Shown: one piece after another, positions 4,358 through 5,786 of the stretch
Layout of the letters: the number at the start of each line of letters is the position of its first letter
How positions within the stretch are numbered: the first letter of the stretch is position 1
Source of the DNA: an archaeon
GTDB lineage: Archaea; Thermoproteota; Nitrososphaeria; Nitrososphaerales; Nitrosopumilaceae
Direction of reading: 5' to 3'
Length of the DNA stretch: 5,786 bases
Assembly: GCA_021824845.1 (NCBI GenBank)
Contig: JAKAJY010000178.1
Span: 1 to 5,786 of the forward strand
Translations under genes and position numbers: made by a program
Notes under the pieces: generated by a model
Told to the model about the DNA's origin: nothing
The model's input: the letters and a program-made list of their open reading frames with translations, nothing else
Database searches by the model: none

Positions 4358-5786
4358 TTAAACTGTCTCTAAAACAGCTAAAACCCTATTTGGAATATCC
4401 TTTAGTCTTGATACTGCCAACGTCTTCTCATATCCTAAATATCTCAAATTATTTGCTATTGTGGTTGCACTAAATGTGTCATGACCTACACCAATTGCCA
4501 CCATTTTGATTCCAAGTGTTTTGAGTGATTTTACCATGGCGCGAACTGCATCAGGATCTGATGGTTCGCCATCAGACAATGTCAGAAAAATGTCTGGCTT
4601 TTTTGATTTCAAAACAGAATACATTTTCTGATACACATCGGCCAATGGTGTTCCACCGTTTGCCTCAATCTGTGCCAGTCTTTTTGCAGAAGCATTGTTC
4701 CATTTTACGTCTTCTGGCTTTACCATCCAGCATACCACTTGTTTTTGTGTTGTATTGAAAGCAAAGACCGAGAATTTTATCTTCAAAAACGACAAGACCT
4801 CGCATAATGCAAGTGTTGCTTTTTTGTACTGCCCCTGCTGGTCTGTTATGCTTGATGAATGATCCAACAGTATGACTATTTTTGACTTGATTGATTTTTT
4901 CACATCTGTCACAAACGGCTTGTAGCCCTCGATATAGGACTCTGCATCAAATTCCTCACCAGCTGTGACTTGTTGTTCTTTCCAGCTGGTCTTCCATTCC
5001 TTGAACTTTGTCTTGAGGTTGCTGATTAGGTCCTGATCATAGATTTTGGTCTCATCAACGTTTGTGGAGCCAGGTACCTGAATTCCAATGGATTCGCTTC
5101 CAAGGCCCTTGTTTTCATTTTTCTTGTTCTCTTCTTTTATCACCTTGAATTCCTCTGCAATGTTTTTGCCAGACAAAATATTGTCAATATCTATTTTCCC
5201 AAAGTCGGCTTCTTTGTTTTGCGCGATTTTCTGCATTGCCTTTGCAAAGTCTTGTGGTGTGATCATCAATCCAGGCCCTTTCCATGGTACGGCAAGCGGA
5301 ACCGTTGTTAGCGCATCAATGTTTAGAATGCTTAGAATCTCGGGGATTTTTTTCTCCAACCATTCTGTATCGTATTTTTTCTCCATTGCTTCTGTTATGA
5401 TCTCTTTTGCTCGCACTGATGCCATTGCGACTCGTTCCGCAAAGCTTAGCTGCAATTCCCCTTTGATATCGCCTAACAGAAACTTTTGGTAAAACGCCTC
5501 CACAATTCTTGATTTTCCCAAAATGTTTCCAAGCTGAGGCCTATACAGCCATGCATAGGTATAGTTGAAGATCAACTCTTCATCCATTCCGCGCCAAATT
5601 TTTCGCCCTAGTAACTCAACACGTCTTGTCTCCAGTGTATTTAGAATAAAACCAAAAGCGTGGTCATTTGAGAGAATTTTTTTGCAAAACTTGATTCGCA
5701 TTGCCTCATACCAAATGGAAACGCGGAATTGCCTGTATTTTTCAAAGTCAGTGCCTGCGTATTTTTCAGGCGACACCAAGCTGATC
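4358..5786 (-). CDS. VWA-domain protein, CobT/NorD-like (5' partial)
   Basis: Von Willebrand factor A protein whose frame is open to the right edge, so the true start probably lies outside. The first TTG in the window (5777-5779) is an arbitrary numbering point, giving 473 residues. An N-terminal helical region (about 1-215) contains FxKYRxFRVSIWYEAMRIKF and a long acidic-basic stretch. A Lys/Glu/Asn-rich linker (about 210-275) leads to a C-terminal VWA domain (about 298-470). Its MIDAS metal site is complete: DHSSS (Asp306, Ser308, Ser310), Thr377 in GGTPLADV and Asp403 in LSDGEPSD. The GGTPLA and LSDGEP motifs resemble the VWA domains of CobT and NorD. Such proteins work with a MoxR/CobS/NorQ-type AAA+ ATPase to insert metals or remodel enzyme complexes, usually with the ATPase gene just upstream, here beyond the edge. 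The client enzyme cannot be deduced. There is no signal peptide or membrane segment in the visible part. The stop lies 119 bases from the kinase ATG. Confidence 0.85.
   Translation of the reverse strand, partial: ISLVSPEKYAGTDFEKYRQFRVSIWYEAMRIKFCKKILSNDHAFGFILNTLETRRVELLGRKIWRGMDEELIFNYTYAWLYRPQLGNILGKSRIVEAFYQKFLLGDIKGELQLSFAERVAMASVRAKEIITEAMEKKYDTEWLEKKIPEILSILNIDALTTVPLAVPWKGPGLMITPQDFAKAMQKIAQNKEADFGKIDIDNILSGKNIAEEFKVIKEENKKNENKGLGSESIGIQVPGSTNVDETKIYDQDLISNLKTKFKEWKTSWKEQQVTAGEEFDAESYIEGYKPFVTDVKKSIKSKIVILLDHSSSITDQQGQYKKATLALCEVLSFLKIKFSVFAFNTTQKQVVCWMVKPEDVKWNNASAKRLAQIEANGGTPLADVYQKMYSVLKSKKPDIFLTLSDGEPSDPDAVRAMVKSLKTLGIKMVAIGVGHDTFSATTIANNLRYLGYEKTLAVSRLKDIPNRVLAVLETV

Noticed and set aside
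5088..5492. 134-codon plus-strand frame opposite the VWA gene
   Set aside because: Hydrophobic-looking only because it is the complement of a charged Lys/Glu region; no support as a membrane protein.

Overview
The window looks like a piece of an archaeal chromosome, most likely an ammonia-oxidising Nitrososphaerota (Thaumarchaeota), probably Nitrosopumilales. The signs are an archaeal TATA-binding protein gene, a moderately AT-rich composition (about 33-48% GC in lines I counted by hand), TATA-like boxes 25-28 bases upstream of start codons with no Shine-Dalgarno sequence (leaderless transcripts), and gene types typical of that group. The lineage call is inference; I could not search a database.

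Layout: two genes read left to right. These are the C-terminal two thirds of a TalC-type transaldolase, cut by the left edge, and a small acidic hypothetical protein (457-708). Five genes read right to left. From the right edge they are a CobT/NorD-like von Willebrand factor A (VWA) protein running off the edge (4358-5786), a soluble sensor histidine kinase (3237-4238, possibly to 4283), a double-rhodanese plus metallo-beta-lactamase protein (1786-3186), an ASCH-domain protein (1315-1785), and the TATA-binding protein (709-1272). The small gene and the TBP gene converge with directly abutting stop codons. Coding density is very high: no gap exceeds about 75 bases, and no tRNA, rRNA, CRISPR array, insertion sequence or origin is visible.

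How the genes relate: the leftward genes do not form one obvious pathway. The MBL-rhodanese protein and the ASCH gene are the only tightly coupled pair, because the ASCH start codon directly follows the MBL stop codon in the same frame. TBP has its own strong TATA box. The MBL gene and the kinase gene each have a weaker candidate promoter. The VWA gene probably belongs with a MoxR/CobS-type AAA+ ATPase gene outside the window.

I see no convincing new multi-gene system. The points most worth checking are the apparent loss of the catalytic lysine in the transaldolase at the window edge, the in-frame MBL-stop/ASCH-TTG junction, the reversed rhodanese-rhodanese-MBL domain order with a degenerate first rhodanese, and the AT-rich orphan histidine kinase.
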